Both the position numbers and the translations under genes were made by a program. Source: Streptomyces sp. Act143 (lineage in GTDB: Bacteria > Actinomycetota > Actinomycetes > Streptomycetales > Streptomycetaceae). From it: a stretch of DNA of 64,000 nt. The notes below the pieces were generated by a model. That model searched no databases and was not told the origin of the DNA. It was given only the letters and a program-made list of their open reading frames with translations. Below are positions 34,143-43,287 of this stretch, one piece after another (the stretch's first letter is position 1; the number at the start of each line of letters is the position of its first letter). The stretch spans positions 6,322,629 through 6,386,628 of the forward strand of contig NZ_QFRX01000001.1 of the NCBI RefSeq assembly GCF_003143935.1. The letters run 5' to 3'.

Positions 34143-34850
34143 ATGAACTCCCGTCAGCGCCGCGGCGTAATACTCCTGATCCTGTCGGTCGTGTGTGCCC
34201 TGGCGGCCTTCGCCGGTGTGCTGTCCGTCATCAGCGACGTGAAGTCCAAGGTCGGCCCCGAGGTCACCGCGTACGAGGTCAGGTCCGAGATCCCGCCCTA
34301 CACGGCGCTGAGCAGGGCCCAGTTCGAGAAGATCTCGATGCCCGAGCGGTGGCTGTCGTCCAACGCCGTCACCGATCTGCGCGACATCGAGGGCAAGATC
34401 GCGGTGACGACGCTCCAGAAGGGCTCCCTGCTGCAGCGCGACATGATCGTGGCGCAGCCGGCCCTGCAGCCCGGGCAGCAGGAGGTCGCCATCATGATCG
34501 ACGCGGCGACCGGTGTCGCCGGCAAGATCACGCCGGGCTCCACGGTCAACGTGTACGCCACCTTCGAGGGCGAGCGCCAGGGCAGCCCCGCCCAGTCCAA
34601 GATCATCGTGACCGACGCCAAGGTCCTCGACGTCGGCAAGCTGACCTCCCTCGACCCCGACGAGAGCAACCGCGACCAGCGGTCCAAGGAAGCCGTCCCG
34701 ATCACCTTCGCCCTCTCCACCCTCGACGCCCAGCGCCTCACCTACGCCGAGTCGTTCGCCGAGCGGGTCCGGCTCGCCCTGGTGGCTCCCGGCAGCGACC
34801 AGCCGGTCCCCGACCAGGACCGCACGTACGAACTCGCGAAGGACAAGTGA
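34143..34850 (+). CDS. cpaB: Flp pilus assembly protein CpaB/RcpC (SAF domain)
   Basis: 235 aa. One N-terminal membrane segment (GVILLILSVVCALAAFAGVLSVI) is followed by a SAF domain (VRSEIPPYTALSRAQFEKISMP) and an RcpC/CpaB-type region (QQEVAIMIDAATGVAGKITPGSTVNVYATF). In Tad systems this protein guides the pilus through the envelope. As a monoderm, Streptomyces lacks an outer-membrane secretin, so it may act at the wall. It lies 7 bp before the cpaE-like gene. Start ATG 34143. Confidence 0.85.
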   Translation: MNSRQRRGVILLILSVVCALAAFAGVLSVISDVKSKVGPEVTAYEVRSEIPPYTALSRAQFEKISMPERWLSSNAVTDLRDIEGKIAVTTLQKGSLLQRDMIVAQPALQPGQQEVAIMIDAATGVAGKITPGSTVNVYATFEGERQGSPAQSKIIVTDAKVLDVGKLTSLDPDESNRDQRSKEAVPITFALSTLDAQRLTYAESFAERVRLALVAPGSDQPVPDQDRTYELAKDK

Positions 34851-34857
34851 GAGCCGT

Positions 34858-36111
34858 ATGCCCACGAGGATCCTGCCGGCCGTAGGCGACGCGGACGCCG
34901 TCCGCTCCATCACCACCCTGCTCAGCCAGCTCCCGGACGCCGAACCGGTCGCCCCGGTCGTCGACTCCACCCAGCTCGTCGACACCCTGGCCCGACTCGC
35001 CGCCGAGTCCGTCGACGAACTCCCCGAGGTCGTCGTCGTCCACGAACGCATCGGCCCGGTCCCGGCGCTGGAACTCATCCGCGAAGTCGCCCTGCGCTTC
35101 CCCGCGGTGGGCGTCATCCTCGTCACCTCCGACGCGAGCCCCGGCCTGTTCCAGGCGGCCATGGACTACGGTGCCCGCGGCCTGGTCGCCCTCCCGCTGC
35201 ACTACGACGAACTGGCCAACCGCGTCCAGGCGGTCGCCGCCTGGTCGGTGGGGGTACGCCGCCATCTCGGCGCGTCCACCGACGTGTTCACCGGCGTCGG
35301 CGGCACCGTGGTCACGGTCAGCGGCGCCAAGGGCGGCGTGGGCGCGACCCTGACCGCCATCCAGCTCGCCCTGGCCGCCCAGGCGTCCGGCCGCAGCACC
35401 GCACTGGTCGACATGGACCTCCAGACCGGCGACATCGCCTCCTTCCTGGACGTGCAGTTCCGCCGGTCGGTGGTGGACCTGGCGGCGATCACGGACATCT
35501 CGCCGAGGGTGCTCGCGGACGCGGTCTTCCGCCACGACACGGGCCTCGCCCTGCTCCTGGCCCCCGGCGAGGGCGAACGCGGCGAGGAGGTCACCGACCG
35601 CGCCGCCCGCCAGATCGTCGGCGCCCTGCGCTCCCGCTACGAGGTGGTCGTCGTCGACTGCGGCGCCCAACTCGGCGGCGCCGGCGCGGCGGTGGTGGAG
35701 ATGGCGGACGCGGCGGTCCTGGTCACCACGCCGGACGTGGTCGCGGTGCGCGGCGCCAAACGGACCGTACGGATGTGGGACCGGCTCCAGATCCGCAAGG
35801 CGGAGGAGACGACGGTGGTCGTCAACCGGCACACGCGCGGTACGGAGATCCAGCCCCCGCTCATCCAGAAGATCACCGGCACGGCCGTCGCCGCGACCGC
35901 GATCCCCGCCAACTTCAAGGAACTGCAAGGGGTCGTGGACGCGGGCCGCGTGCACGAGCTGGAGAACAAGAGCGCGGTGAAGCAGGCGCTGTGGGCCCTG
36001 GCGGGGGAGCTGGGGCTGGTGAAGGTGCGGGACGGGGCGGCGCACAAGGGCGGCGGGCGGGGGGACCGGGGTGCGGTGAGTTTCCGCAGGCGCAGGGAGC
36101 TGGGGCCATGA
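34858..36111 (+). CDS. cpaE: CpaE/TadZ-like pilus-assembly ATPase
   Basis: 417 aa. The N-terminal ~120 residues form a receiver-like domain (VVVVHERIGPVPALELI..., VGVILVTSDASP) typical of TadZ. The C-terminal ParA/MinD ATPase has a deviant Walker A in SGAKGGVGATLTA (about residue 160), ALVDMDLQTGD and VVVDCGAQLG. TadZ localises the Tad machine at the membrane. The gene is flanked by cpaB and a TadE-like gene, the latter overlapping it by 4 bp. Pro-rich linkage is absent. The assignment rests on both domains and on position. Confidence 0.87.
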   Translation: MPTRILPAVGDADAVRSITTLLSQLPDAEPVAPVVDSTQLVDTLARLAAESVDELPEVVVVHERIGPVPALELIREVALRFPAVGVILVTSDASPGLFQAAMDYGARGLVALPLHYDELANRVQAVAAWSVGVRRHLGASTDVFTGVGGTVVTVSGAKGGVGATLTAIQLALAAQASGRSTALVDMDLQTGDIASFLDVQFRRSVVDLAAITDISPRVLADAVFRHDTGLALLLAPGEGERGEEVTDRAARQIVGALRSRYEVVVVDCGAQLGGAGAAVVEMADAAVLVTTPDVVAVRGAKRTVRMWDRLQIRKAEETTVVVNRHTRGTEIQPPLIQKITGTAVAATAIPANFKELQGVVDAGRVHELENKSAVKQALWALAGELGLVKVRDGAAHKGGGRGDRGAVSFRRRRELGP

Positions 36112-36479
36112 GGCGGCGGTACGGCGACCGAGGGCAAGTCGCCATCGAGTTCCTCGGGATGACCCCACTGATCATCCTCACCCTGGTGCTGGTCTGGCAG
36201 TTCGTGCTGGTGGGATACACCTTCACGCTGGCCGGGCACGCCGCGGACCGGGCGGTGCGGGCGGGCACGGCCTCGGAGGGCCAGGCGGGCTGCGAGGAGG
36301 CCGGGCTCGCGGATCTGCCGGGCGCGTGGCAGGGGGACGCCCAGGTGACCTGCACGGCGGACGGCGACTACGTCCGAGCCGACGTGTCCCTGAAGGTGCC
36401 CGTGCTCTTCCCCGGCGCGATCGGCTTCCCCTTCACCGTCGAGGGCCACGCGGGTGCCGTGCAGGAGGAGAAGGACTGA
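36108..36479 (+). CDS. TadE-like pseudopilin
   Basis: 123 aa. A short basic leader (RRRYGDR) is followed by G-QVAIEF: a prepilin-type cleavage site with Glu at +5. The membrane helix is LGMTPLIILTLVLVWQFVLVG. The rest is extracytoplasmic, with Cys residues in GCEEAG and VTCTAD that could form a disulfide. TadE-like pseudopilins are processed by a prepilin peptidase, which is not in this window. ATG 36108 overlaps the cpaE-like stop by 4 bp. Confidence 0.82.
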   Translation: MRRRYGDRGQVAIEFLGMTPLIILTLVLVWQFVLVGYTFTLAGHAADRAVRAGTASEGQAGCEEAGLADLPGAWQGDAQVTCTADGDYVRADVSLKVPVLFPGAIGFPFTVEGHAGAVQEEKD

Positions 36480-36480
36480 G

Positions 36481-36840
36481 ATGTCGTACCCAGCGAACGG
36501 CTCAGGAGTCCGTGACCGCGGCCAAGTCGCCATCGAGTACCTGGGTTTCCTCCCGATCCTGCTCCTCGTCGCCCTCGCGGGCGTCCAGGTCGGCCTCATC
36601 GCCTACGCCGCCCAGCAGGCCGGCACGGCGGCCAGGGCGGGGGCCCGGGCCGCCTCCCTCGACCAGGGCGCCCAGGAAGGGTGCGCGACCTCGGTCAGCG
36701 ACTGGCTGTCCGTGAACTGCTCCGAGGGCGGGGGCGGCGACTCGGTGACCGTCACCGCCACCGTCGACATCCCCAACGTCGTCCCCTTCTGGGACTTCGG
36801 CACCGCCCAGAAGACCGCGACCATGCCGCTCGACCACTGA
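36481..36840 (+). CDS. Second TadE-like pseudopilin
   Basis: 119 aa, with RDRGQVAIEYLGFLPILLLVALAGVQVGLIAYAA: the same prepilin-type G-QVAIE site and membrane helix as the preceding protein. The exterior part has Cys in EGCATS and NCSEGG. It is probably a TadE/TadF pair with the gene before it, which ends 1 bp upstream. Both could form part of the pilus tip or its anchoring complex. Confidence 0.82.
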   Translation: MSYPANGSGVRDRGQVAIEYLGFLPILLLVALAGVQVGLIAYAAQQAGTAARAGARAASLDQGAQEGCATSVSDWLSVNCSEGGGGDSVTVTATVDIPNVVPFWDFGTAQKTATMPLDH

Positions 36841-36853
36841 ACGAGGTACGACG

Positions 36854-38191
36854 ATGAGCCTGCGAGCACGCATCAGCACCCCCGAGGAGAGCACCGCCCG
36901 GGGCGAGGACGGCCACCTCGTCGCGTCGTACCGCGCCAAGCTCCTGGAGGAGATCGACCTCGCGGAGATGAGTTCCCTCGCGGCGGCCGAGCGCCGGGCC
37001 CGGCTGGAGCGGGTGCTCGGGCACATCATCAGCCGCGAGGGCCCCGTGCTGTCGACGGTCGAGCGCTCGCAGCTCATCCGCAGGGTCGTCGACGAGGCAC
37101 TCGGCCTCGGCATCCTGGAACCGCTCCTCGAAGACGCGTCCATCACCGAGATCATGGTGAACGGCCCGGACGCGATCTTCGTCGAACGCGGCGGCCGGGT
37201 CGAGCAGTTGCCGCTCCGCTTCCCCTCCCACGACCAGCTGATGCAGACCATCGAGCGGATCGTGTCGACGGTCAACCGCCGGGTGGACGAGTCGAACCCG
37301 ATGGTCGACGCCCGCCTCCCCTCCGGCGAGCGCGTCAACGTCATCATCCCGCCCCTGTCGCTCACCGGCGCCACCCTGACCATCCGCCGCTTCCCGCGCT
37401 CCTTCACGCTCCACGAGATGATCGGCTTCGGCTCGCTGGACGAACACATGCTGTACCTGCTGGCCGGGCTGGTGCGGGCGAAGTTCAACATCATCGTCTC
37501 GGGGGCCACGGGCACCGGGAAGACGACCCTCCTCAACGCTCTCTCCGGCCTGATCCCGGAGCACGAGCGCATCATCACCATCGAGGACTCCGCCGAACTC
37601 CAGCTCCAGCAGGCGCACGTGATCCGCCTCGAATCCCGCCCCCCGAACGTCGAGGGCAAGGGCCAGATCACCATCCGCGACCTGGTCCGCAACTCCCTCC
37701 GCATGCGCCCCGACCGGATCGTCGTCGGTGAGGTCCGCGGCGGCGAGTCCCTGGACATGCTCCAGGCGATGTCGACCGGCCACGACGGCTCGCTCGCCAC
37801 GGTCCACGCCAACAGCACGGAGGACGCCCTGATGCGTCTGAAGACCCTCGCCTCCATGTCCGAGGTGGGCGTCCCCTTCGAGGCGCTGCACGACCAGATC
37901 AACAGCGCGGTCGACGTCATCATCCAGCTGACCCGCTTCCCGGACGGGGCACGCAGGATCACCGAGATCGCGCTGCTGGACAGCCACGGCGGCGAACCGT
38001 ACCGACTCGCCACGGTGGCCCGCTTCAACGCCCGGCCGATGACGGCGGACGGCCTCGTCCACGGCGACTTCACGTACTCCCCGCTGCCCCGCCGCACCGC
38101 GAACCGCCTCTACATGGCGAGCCAGCCGATCCCCCAGGCCTTCGGCGTGGCCCAGTCCGCGGCCGAGCTGACGACCCGAGAAACCAGGTAG
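36854..38191 (+). CDS. tadA: Tad pilus secretion ATPase (TadA/CpaF)
   Basis: 445 aa GspE/PilT-type ATPase of the CpaF group. The N1 domain contains DEALGLGILEPLLEDASITEIMVNG. The Walker A is SGATGTGKTTLLNAL (about residue 220), followed by the Asp box (ITIEDSAEL) and the Walker B-type region DRIVVGEVRGGESLDMLQAMSTGHDGS with HANS. It forms a hexameric motor at the inner face of the membrane that drives pilus assembly. ATG 36854; preceded by the pseudopilins and followed by tadB. Confidence 0.93.
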   Translation: MSLRARISTPEESTARGEDGHLVASYRAKLLEEIDLAEMSSLAAAERRARLERVLGHIISREGPVLSTVERSQLIRRVVDEALGLGILEPLLEDASITEIMVNGPDAIFVERGGRVEQLPLRFPSHDQLMQTIERIVSTVNRRVDESNPMVDARLPSGERVNVIIPPLSLTGATLTIRRFPRSFTLHEMIGFGSLDEHMLYLLAGLVRAKFNIIVSGATGTGKTTLLNALSGLIPEHERIITIEDSAELQLQQAHVIRLESRPPNVEGKGQITIRDLVRNSLRMRPDRIVVGEVRGGESLDMLQAMSTGHDGSLATVHANSTEDALMRLKTLASMSEVGVPFEALHDQINSAVDVIIQLTRFPDGARRITEIALLDSHGGEPYRLATVARFNARPMTADGLVHGDFTYSPLPRRTANRLYMASQPIPQAFGVAQSAAELTTRETR

Positions 38192-38203
38192 GTGTACGCC
38201 CCC

Positions 38204-39148
38204 ATGGAACTGCGGACCTTGGCCGAGCTGACGACGGGCATCACCCTGCTCGCCTGCGCCCTCGCGGTGGCGGGCCTGCACGCGTACGCCATGGGCCGGG
38301 CCCAGCGCCAGGCCCTCATCGACCGCCTCTCGGCGACCGGCCAGATCGAGACGGGCGGACGCAGGCGCCGCTTCCCGAAACTCGACCGCCGCCTGCGCCG
38401 CACCCGGCTCGGCCGCAAACTGGAACTACGCCTCGCGGCCACCGGCCTGGACATCACACCCGGCGAGTTCTTCGTCTACATGATGGCCGCGGCGGCCGGT
38501 CTGTTCCTGATCGGCCAGGCGTCCCTGGCCCCCTTCTTCGGCCCGCTGGCCGGCCTGCTGGGCATCTGGGCGGCCCTTCAGTTCCTCAACTGGCAGCGCC
38601 AGAAGCGCATCGAGAAGTTCATCAACCAACTCCCCGAACTCTCCCGCATCCTGGCGAACGCGACCCAGGCGGGTCTGGCCCTGCGCACGGCGATCGGCAT
38701 GGCGGCGGACGAGATGGAGGCACCGGCGGGCGAGGAGTTGGGAAAGGTGGCCAACCAGCTCGCGCTGGGCGCCTCGCTGGACGACGCGCTGGGTGAGATG
38801 GCGGAGCGGCTGCCGTCCAGGGAGCTGGTGGTGCTGGTGACGACGCTGGTCCTGTCGAACCGCGCGGGTGGTCAAGTGGTCGGCGCGCTGCGCAACCTGA
38901 CGGAGACGCTGGAGGAGCGCAAGGAGACGCGGCGGGAAGTCCGTACACAGCTCTCCCAGGTCAACATGACGTCGTACGCCGTCCCGATCCTCGGCATCGG
39001 CTCCCTGTTCCTGATGAACGGGGTGAAGGACGGGGCCCTCGACCGCATGACCGGCTCCCCGATCGGCCAGGGCGTGGTGATCGTGGCCTTCGCGATGTAC
39101 GCGGTCGGCTTCCTCCTCATCCGCCGCCTGTCGCGCATCGACGTCTGA
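38204..39148 (+). CDS. tadB: Tad pilus membrane platform protein TadB
   Basis: 314 aa with a T2SS/TadB-like fold. Membrane helices lie at the N-terminus (TLAELTTGITLLACALAVAGLHAYA), near residues 85-125 and at the C-terminus. The cytoplasmic GspF-like domain has FINQLPELSRILANATQAGLALRTAI and LVLSNRAGGQVVGALRNLTETL. ATG 38204 is chosen because AGGTAGG lies about 9 nt upstream; a GTG at 38192 is in frame. It pairs with TadC as the inner-membrane platform for the TadA motor. Confidence 0.88.
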   Translation: MELRTLAELTTGITLLACALAVAGLHAYAMGRAQRQALIDRLSATGQIETGGRRRRFPKLDRRLRRTRLGRKLELRLAATGLDITPGEFFVYMMAAAAGLFLIGQASLAPFFGPLAGLLGIWAALQFLNWQRQKRIEKFINQLPELSRILANATQAGLALRTAIGMAADEMEAPAGEELGKVANQLALGASLDDALGEMAERLPSRELVVLVTTLVLSNRAGGQVVGALRNLTETLEERKETRREVRTQLSQVNMTSYAVPILGIGSLFLMNGVKDGALDRMTGSPIGQGVVIVAFAMYAVGFLLIRRLSRIDV

Positions 39149-39165
39149 GGGAGGTGACGACCGAC

Positions 39166-40053
39166 ATGGCGATCGGACTCGCCCTGCTGATGGGCCTCGC
39201 CGTCTGGGGCGTCTTCGCCGGCATCCGCATGTACCGGGCGGACGCGAAGCTGCCGAGCGACCTGGTGCTGGCCCTGGAGGTCGGCGCCACCCGCACCGGC
39301 GCGGTGGACTCGCTGATCGACCGGCTGGGGATGCGGTACGCACCCGCCGTGCTGCGGCTGATGGGCCCGAAACAGGTGGCGAAGTACCGCAGGAAGATCG
39401 ACTTGGCGGGCAACCCAGGGGGCCTGACGATCGACCGCTACGCGGCGCGGAGGGCCGTCTACGGCTTCCTGGGCGGCTTCGGCGGCCTGCTGTGCGTGAT
39501 GCGCGGCAGTCTGCTCCTCGCCCTGCTCCTGTTCGCGTTCGGCGCGTTCTGGACGGAGGTCGGCATCTGGTCGGCGATCCGCGTCCGCAAGGACGTCATC
39601 GAGCGCACCCTGCCGGACTTCCTCGACGTCCTCGCGGTCGTGGTCAGCGCGGGCCTCGGCTTCCGCCAGGCCCTGGACCGGGTGGCGACGAAGTACGAGG
39701 GCCCGTGGGCCGACGAACTCCGCATCACACTCCGCCAGATGGACCTGGGCATGAGCCGCCGCCAGGCGTTCGCGGAGCTGCGCAGGCGGAACGACTCGGA
39801 ACAGGTCGCCATGTTCGTGACGGCCCTGCAGCAGGGCGAGGAACTGGGCGCCCCGATCGTCGACACCCTCATCGCCCTCGCCAAGGACATGCGCCGCACC
39901 GACGCCCAGAACGCCCGCCGCAAGGCGGCCCGCGCGGTACCCAAGGCCACGATGATGATCACCACGTTCATGGTCCCGGCGACGATGCTGCTGCTGGGAG
40001 CCGGCCTGATCCTGGGGTCGGGGACGGACTTCGGCTCGATCACGGGGAAGTAG
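39166..40053 (+). CDS. tadC: Tad pilus membrane platform protein TadC
   Basis: 295 aa. N-terminal helix (AIGLALLMGLAVWGVFAGI), two central helices and a C-terminal helix. The GspF domain includes RTLPDFLDVLAVVVSAGLGFRQAL and ALQQGEELGAPIVDTLIALAKDMR. The start is ATG 39166 with GGAGGT upstream; an in-frame GTG lies at 39154. It immediately precedes the two-component genes. The tadB-tadC order is usual for this cluster. Confidence 0.88.
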   Translation: MAIGLALLMGLAVWGVFAGIRMYRADAKLPSDLVLALEVGATRTGAVDSLIDRLGMRYAPAVLRLMGPKQVAKYRRKIDLAGNPGGLTIDRYAARRAVYGFLGGFGGLLCVMRGSLLLALLLFAFGAFWTEVGIWSAIRVRKDVIERTLPDFLDVLAVVVSAGLGFRQALDRVATKYEGPWADELRITLRQMDLGMSRRQAFAELRRRNDSEQVAMFVTALQQGEELGAPIVDTLIALAKDMRRTDAQNARRKAARAVPKATMMITTFMVPATMLLLGAGLILGSGTDFGSITGK

Positions 40054-40069
40054 GGGAAGGAGGCGGGAG

Positions 40070-41545
40070 ATGGCGATGACAAGGCCGAGGCCGAGGGCCG
40101 GGTCGGACGGGGCGGGTCTGCTGCGCCGCCGTGTGAAGCGCTCGGAGGCGGTGCCGCCGACGGCGAAGATCGCCACGGCGCTGCGGTCGGCCGCCGACGG
40201 TGCTCGCCCCCCACAGGGGCCACCGGCACTCGACACCGAAACCCGCACGGGCGGTGCGAGGGGGAACCCCATCCCGGCCGAAGGCCGGAAGAACACCCCC
40301 GCACCCGCACCCGCACCCGCCATCCCCCTCCAGGCCAACGCCCTCCAGGCCATGTGCCGCCAGGTCTTCGGCTTCCGCCTGGCGATGATCGCCCTCGCCG
40401 CCCCCGCCGCCCTCCTCAACGCCGCCCCCGGCCTCGGCGCCCGCCTCGTCGCCGCAGCCGTACTCGTCACCTTCATGGGCTCGTACGTCCTCTTCAGGGA
40501 CTGGGAACGCTTCGGCCCCCTCCTCCTCCGCCACCCCATCCTGCTCGCCGCCGACACCCTCTTCGGCGCCCTGCTCCTGATCTCGGCCGGCCCCGACACC
40601 ACCCTCGCCTACGTCAGCGTCTGCACCCCCCTCCTCGCGGGCCTGGTCTACGGCTGGCGAGGCGCAGGCTGCTTCGCCTCCCTCCAGGGCCTGATCCTGA
40701 TCACCGTCTACGCGAGCTCGAAGGACCTCCACCCCACCGTCGCCGAGGCCCTCCTCCTCCCCGGCCTCTGCGTGGTCACCGGAGCGATGGGCGTGACCCT
40801 GCGCAACCTGATGCTCCGCTTCGGCGCGGCCACCCAGGCACTGACCGAGGTGCAGGCCCGCCTCGCCGTCACGGAAGCGGTGAGCGCCGAACGCGCCCGC
40901 CTGGCCCGCGAGATGCACGACTCGGTGGCCAAGACACTGCACGGCGTGGCGCTGGCGGCGGACGGCCTGGCGGCCACGGCCGGAGCGGCCGACATGAACC
41001 CGGAACGGGTGAAAGACCAAGCGGGCCTGGTCGCCCGCTCGGCCCGCAGGGCAGCGGCGGAGTCCCGCGAACTCCTGGCGGACCTGCGCCGCCAGGCGGA
41101 CCCGGCCCACGGCACCGACGTCCTCGCGGAACTGGCGGCCAGAACAGCCGACTTCAGCACCCGCACCGGCCTGCCCGCCACCTACCACCCCACCGGCGGA
41201 CACCCCGTCCCCCCCATCCCGCCCACCGTGGCCCGCCACCTTCTCACCATCACCACGGAGGCCATGGAGAACGCCCACCGCCACGCGTCACCGACCCGAG
41301 TGGACGTGACCGGAGGAGTCCACGGCGACTTGCTGCGCATCACCGTCTACGACGACGGCAGCGGCCTCCCCCAGAACACCACCCTCGAACAACTGCGCAA
41401 GGCAGGCCACTTCGGCCTGACGGGCATGGTCGAACGCGCCGCCTCGGTCGGTGCCCGCATCCGCATCGGCCGCGGAGACCACCCGAAGGGCACGGAGGTC
41501 CGCCTGGAACTCCCGCTGGCAGCAGTGACGGCGACGCACGCATGA
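40070..41545 (+). CDS. NarL-type sensor histidine kinase
   Basis: 491 aa. After a disordered, Pro/Ala-rich head of about 85 residues come several membrane helices (FRLAMIALAAPAALL..., AVLVTFMGSYVLF, LLISAG..., LLAGLVYGW) making the sensor. The dimerisation/phosphoacceptor helix has RARLAREMHDSVAKTLHGVAL (phospho-His near residue 285). The HATPase domain has TTEAMENAHRHASPTRV and VYDDGSGLP, with FGLTGMVERAASVGA. Located between tadC and the pilin gene, with the response regulator overlapping or next to it, so it probably controls pilus expression. Confidence 0.88.
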   Translation: MAMTRPRPRAGSDGAGLLRRRVKRSEAVPPTAKIATALRSAADGARPPQGPPALDTETRTGGARGNPIPAEGRKNTPAPAPAPAIPLQANALQAMCRQVFGFRLAMIALAAPAALLNAAPGLGARLVAAAVLVTFMGSYVLFRDWERFGPLLLRHPILLAADTLFGALLLISAGPDTTLAYVSVCTPLLAGLVYGWRGAGCFASLQGLILITVYASSKDLHPTVAEALLLPGLCVVTGAMGVTLRNLMLRFGAATQALTEVQARLAVTEAVSAERARLAREMHDSVAKTLHGVALAADGLAATAGAADMNPERVKDQAGLVARSARRAAAESRELLADLRRQADPAHGTDVLAELAARTADFSTRTGLPATYHPTGGHPVPPIPPTVARHLLTITTEAMENAHRHASPTRVDVTGGVHGDLLRITVYDDGSGLPQNTTLEQLRKAGHFGLTGMVERAASVGARIRIGRGDHPKGTEVRLELPLAAVTATHA

Positions 41546-41580
41546 GTTTCAGACGAGCCGAACCGAGAGGAGGCGGCAAG

Positions 41581-42366
41581 GTGCCGGAGCAGATGCCCCC
41601 CCACACCCATCTGAGGGTCCTGGTCGCGGACGACAACCCAGTGGTCCGGGCCGGTCTCACCGCCCTCCTCTCCGGCCACGAGGACATCACGGTGGTGGCG
41701 GAGGCGACCGACGGCCGCGAGGCCCACGAGGCCGCCCGCCGACACCGCCCCGACGTGATCCTCCTGGACGTCCGGATGCCCGGGGTCGACGGCATCTCGG
41801 CCCTCCCGAACCTGGTGCCGATCGCTTCCGTGCTGATGCTGACGTACAGCAACGAGTCGGAGATCGTCCACGAGGCCCTCCGCCGAGGCGCCGGTGGCTA
41901 CCTGGTCCACGGCGAGTTCACGGCGGACCAACTGGTGGCGGCGGTACGGGACATCGGCACCGGCAACGCCCACTTCACCGCGTCGGCGGCGGGCGCCGTG
42001 ATGGCTCGTCTGCGGAGCTCGAAGGGGGCGCCCCTGCCGGAGAACCTGGGTCGGTCAAGTGCAACTGCATACGATGCGGAGATCCCAAACCCCCTTCCAC
42101 GAGCGACTTCTGCCAAAGTACTTTCGCAACTGCAACCATCTGTGGCACAGTCTCGCTATCAACTCAGCACGAGGGAGGCGGAGATCATGGAGCACATCGC
42201 GTCCGGCATGAACAACCAGCAGATCGCCGCCACCTGCTTCATCAGCGAGAAGACGGTCAAGAACCACATCAACCGCATCTTCGCCAAACTCCACAGCACC
42301 AGCCGCGCCGAAGCGGCGGCCAAGTGGCTGGGCACGGCGCCGGATTCACGGGGGGAGCTGCGGTGA
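41581..42366 (+). CDS. LuxR/NarL-family response regulator
   Basis: 261 aa from GTG 41581, preceded by GAGGAGGCGG. An in-frame ATG at 41542 overlaps the kinase stop and could be used by coupling instead. The receiver domain has LVADDNPVVRAG, phospho-Asp in VILLDVRMPG and a Lys/Thr switch region. The output domain is a LuxR helix-turn-helix (LSTREAEIMEHIASGMNNQQIAATCFISEKTVKNHINRIF). The linker (42050-42170) is only about 55% GC, unusual here. Cognate to the adjacent kinase. Confidence 0.88.
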   Translation: MPEQMPPHTHLRVLVADDNPVVRAGLTALLSGHEDITVVAEATDGREAHEAARRHRPDVILLDVRMPGVDGISALPNLVPIASVLMLTYSNESEIVHEALRRGAGGYLVHGEFTADQLVAAVRDIGTGNAHFTASAAGAVMARLRSSKGAPLPENLGRSSATAYDAEIPNPLPRATSAKVLSQLQPSVAQSRYQLSTREAEIMEHIASGMNNQQIAATCFISEKTVKNHINRIFAKLHSTSRAEAAAKWLGTAPDSRGELR

Positions 42367-42462
42367 GCGCGTTTTGGGCCCGGGATTGGGCCCTGGGACC
42401 CTCCGAGAACCGGGCTGCCGCCCCGTACGTTGCTCGCACCACGGACAATGGAGGGCAACGCC

Positions 42463-42657
42463 ATGAGCAACTGGATCAACACCACGGTCTCGTACCTCAA
42501 GGCCCGCGTCGAGCGGAACGACAAGGGGCAGACGGCCGTGGAGTACCTGGGCATCATCGCGGTGGTGGTTGCGATCATTCTGATTCTTCTCGGTACGGAT
42601 TTCGGGGGCCAGATTGCCGACGCGATCACCGGCAAGATCGGCGAAATTACGGGCTGA
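42463..42657 (+). CDS. flp: Flp/Fap-type IVb pilin
   Basis: 64 aa. The cytoplasmic leader NTTVSYLKARVERNDKG precedes the cleavage site G-QTAVEY (Glu +5) and a hydrophobic assembly helix (LGIIAVVVAIILILLG). A short C-terminal tail follows. This is the major pilin of the Tad system, separated from tadABC by the two-component genes. SD GGAGGG. Its stop overlaps the next start (TGATG). Confidence 0.92.
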   Translation: MSNWINTTVSYLKARVERNDKGQTAVEYLGIIAVVVAIILILLGTDFGGQIADAITGKIGEITG

Positions 42658-43253
42658 TGCGCAGGCGCGTTCGCGGAGACGCAGGGCAGGCTTTCCCCAT
42701 CTACATCACGGTGGTGGGCGGCCTGCTCTTTCTCGCGTTCGCGTACCTTGCGGTCGGCCAGGCCGCGGCGAACAAGAACGGTGCCCAGACGGCCGCTGAC
42801 GCGGCGGCCCTCGCGGCAGCCCAGGACCGGCGGGACCAGCTCGCGGGGCAGTGGGTGACGGACATCCTCGACCCGACCAAGTGGCGGGACATCTTCGACG
42901 GCAACGCGGAGGGCCTCGACCCCTCGTGCGGGCGTGCGGACCAACTGGCGGCGCAGAACGACGCCGTGGTGCTGGTGTGTGACCCGATGGGGCCGTTGGC
43001 CTACACGGTCGAGGTGAGGACCAACAAGACAGTGGGGGAGTCCGTCATCCCCGGTACTGCGGACAAGCAGTCGAAGGCGTCCGCCACCGCCGAGATCGAG
43101 CCCCTGTGCACGTTCGAGCCCCCTACTGATGATGCGGCGGACGACTTGCTGCCGCGCCTCACCTGCAAGGACCGCGACTGGGACCTGGATCCGGAGGATC
43201 TCGGTGATCTGCCCGAGCCCAAGGACCTCTTCGACGTCCACCTGGCCGACTGA
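42657..43253 (+). CDS. TadG-like pilus protein
   Basis: 198 aa. A basic N-terminus and RGDAGQAFPIYITVVGGLLFLAFAYLAVGQAA membrane helix are followed by NGAQTAADAAALAAAQD, the hallmark of TadG/Flp-associated proteins. The exterior part has Cys residues in DPSCGR, VLVCDPM, PLCTFE and LTCKD that could pair. It may be the minor pilin or anchor. It overlaps the flp stop and precedes a lipoprotein gene by 34 bp. Confidence 0.8.
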   Translation: MRRRVRGDAGQAFPIYITVVGGLLFLAFAYLAVGQAAANKNGAQTAADAAALAAAQDRRDQLAGQWVTDILDPTKWRDIFDGNAEGLDPSCGRADQLAAQNDAVVLVCDPMGPLAYTVEVRTNKTVGESVIPGTADKQSKASATAEIEPLCTFEPPTDDAADDLLPRLTCKDRDWDLDPEDLGDLPEPKDLFDVHLAD

Positions 43254-43287
43254 CAAGCGAACGACGAGTGACGAAGGAAGCAGACGC

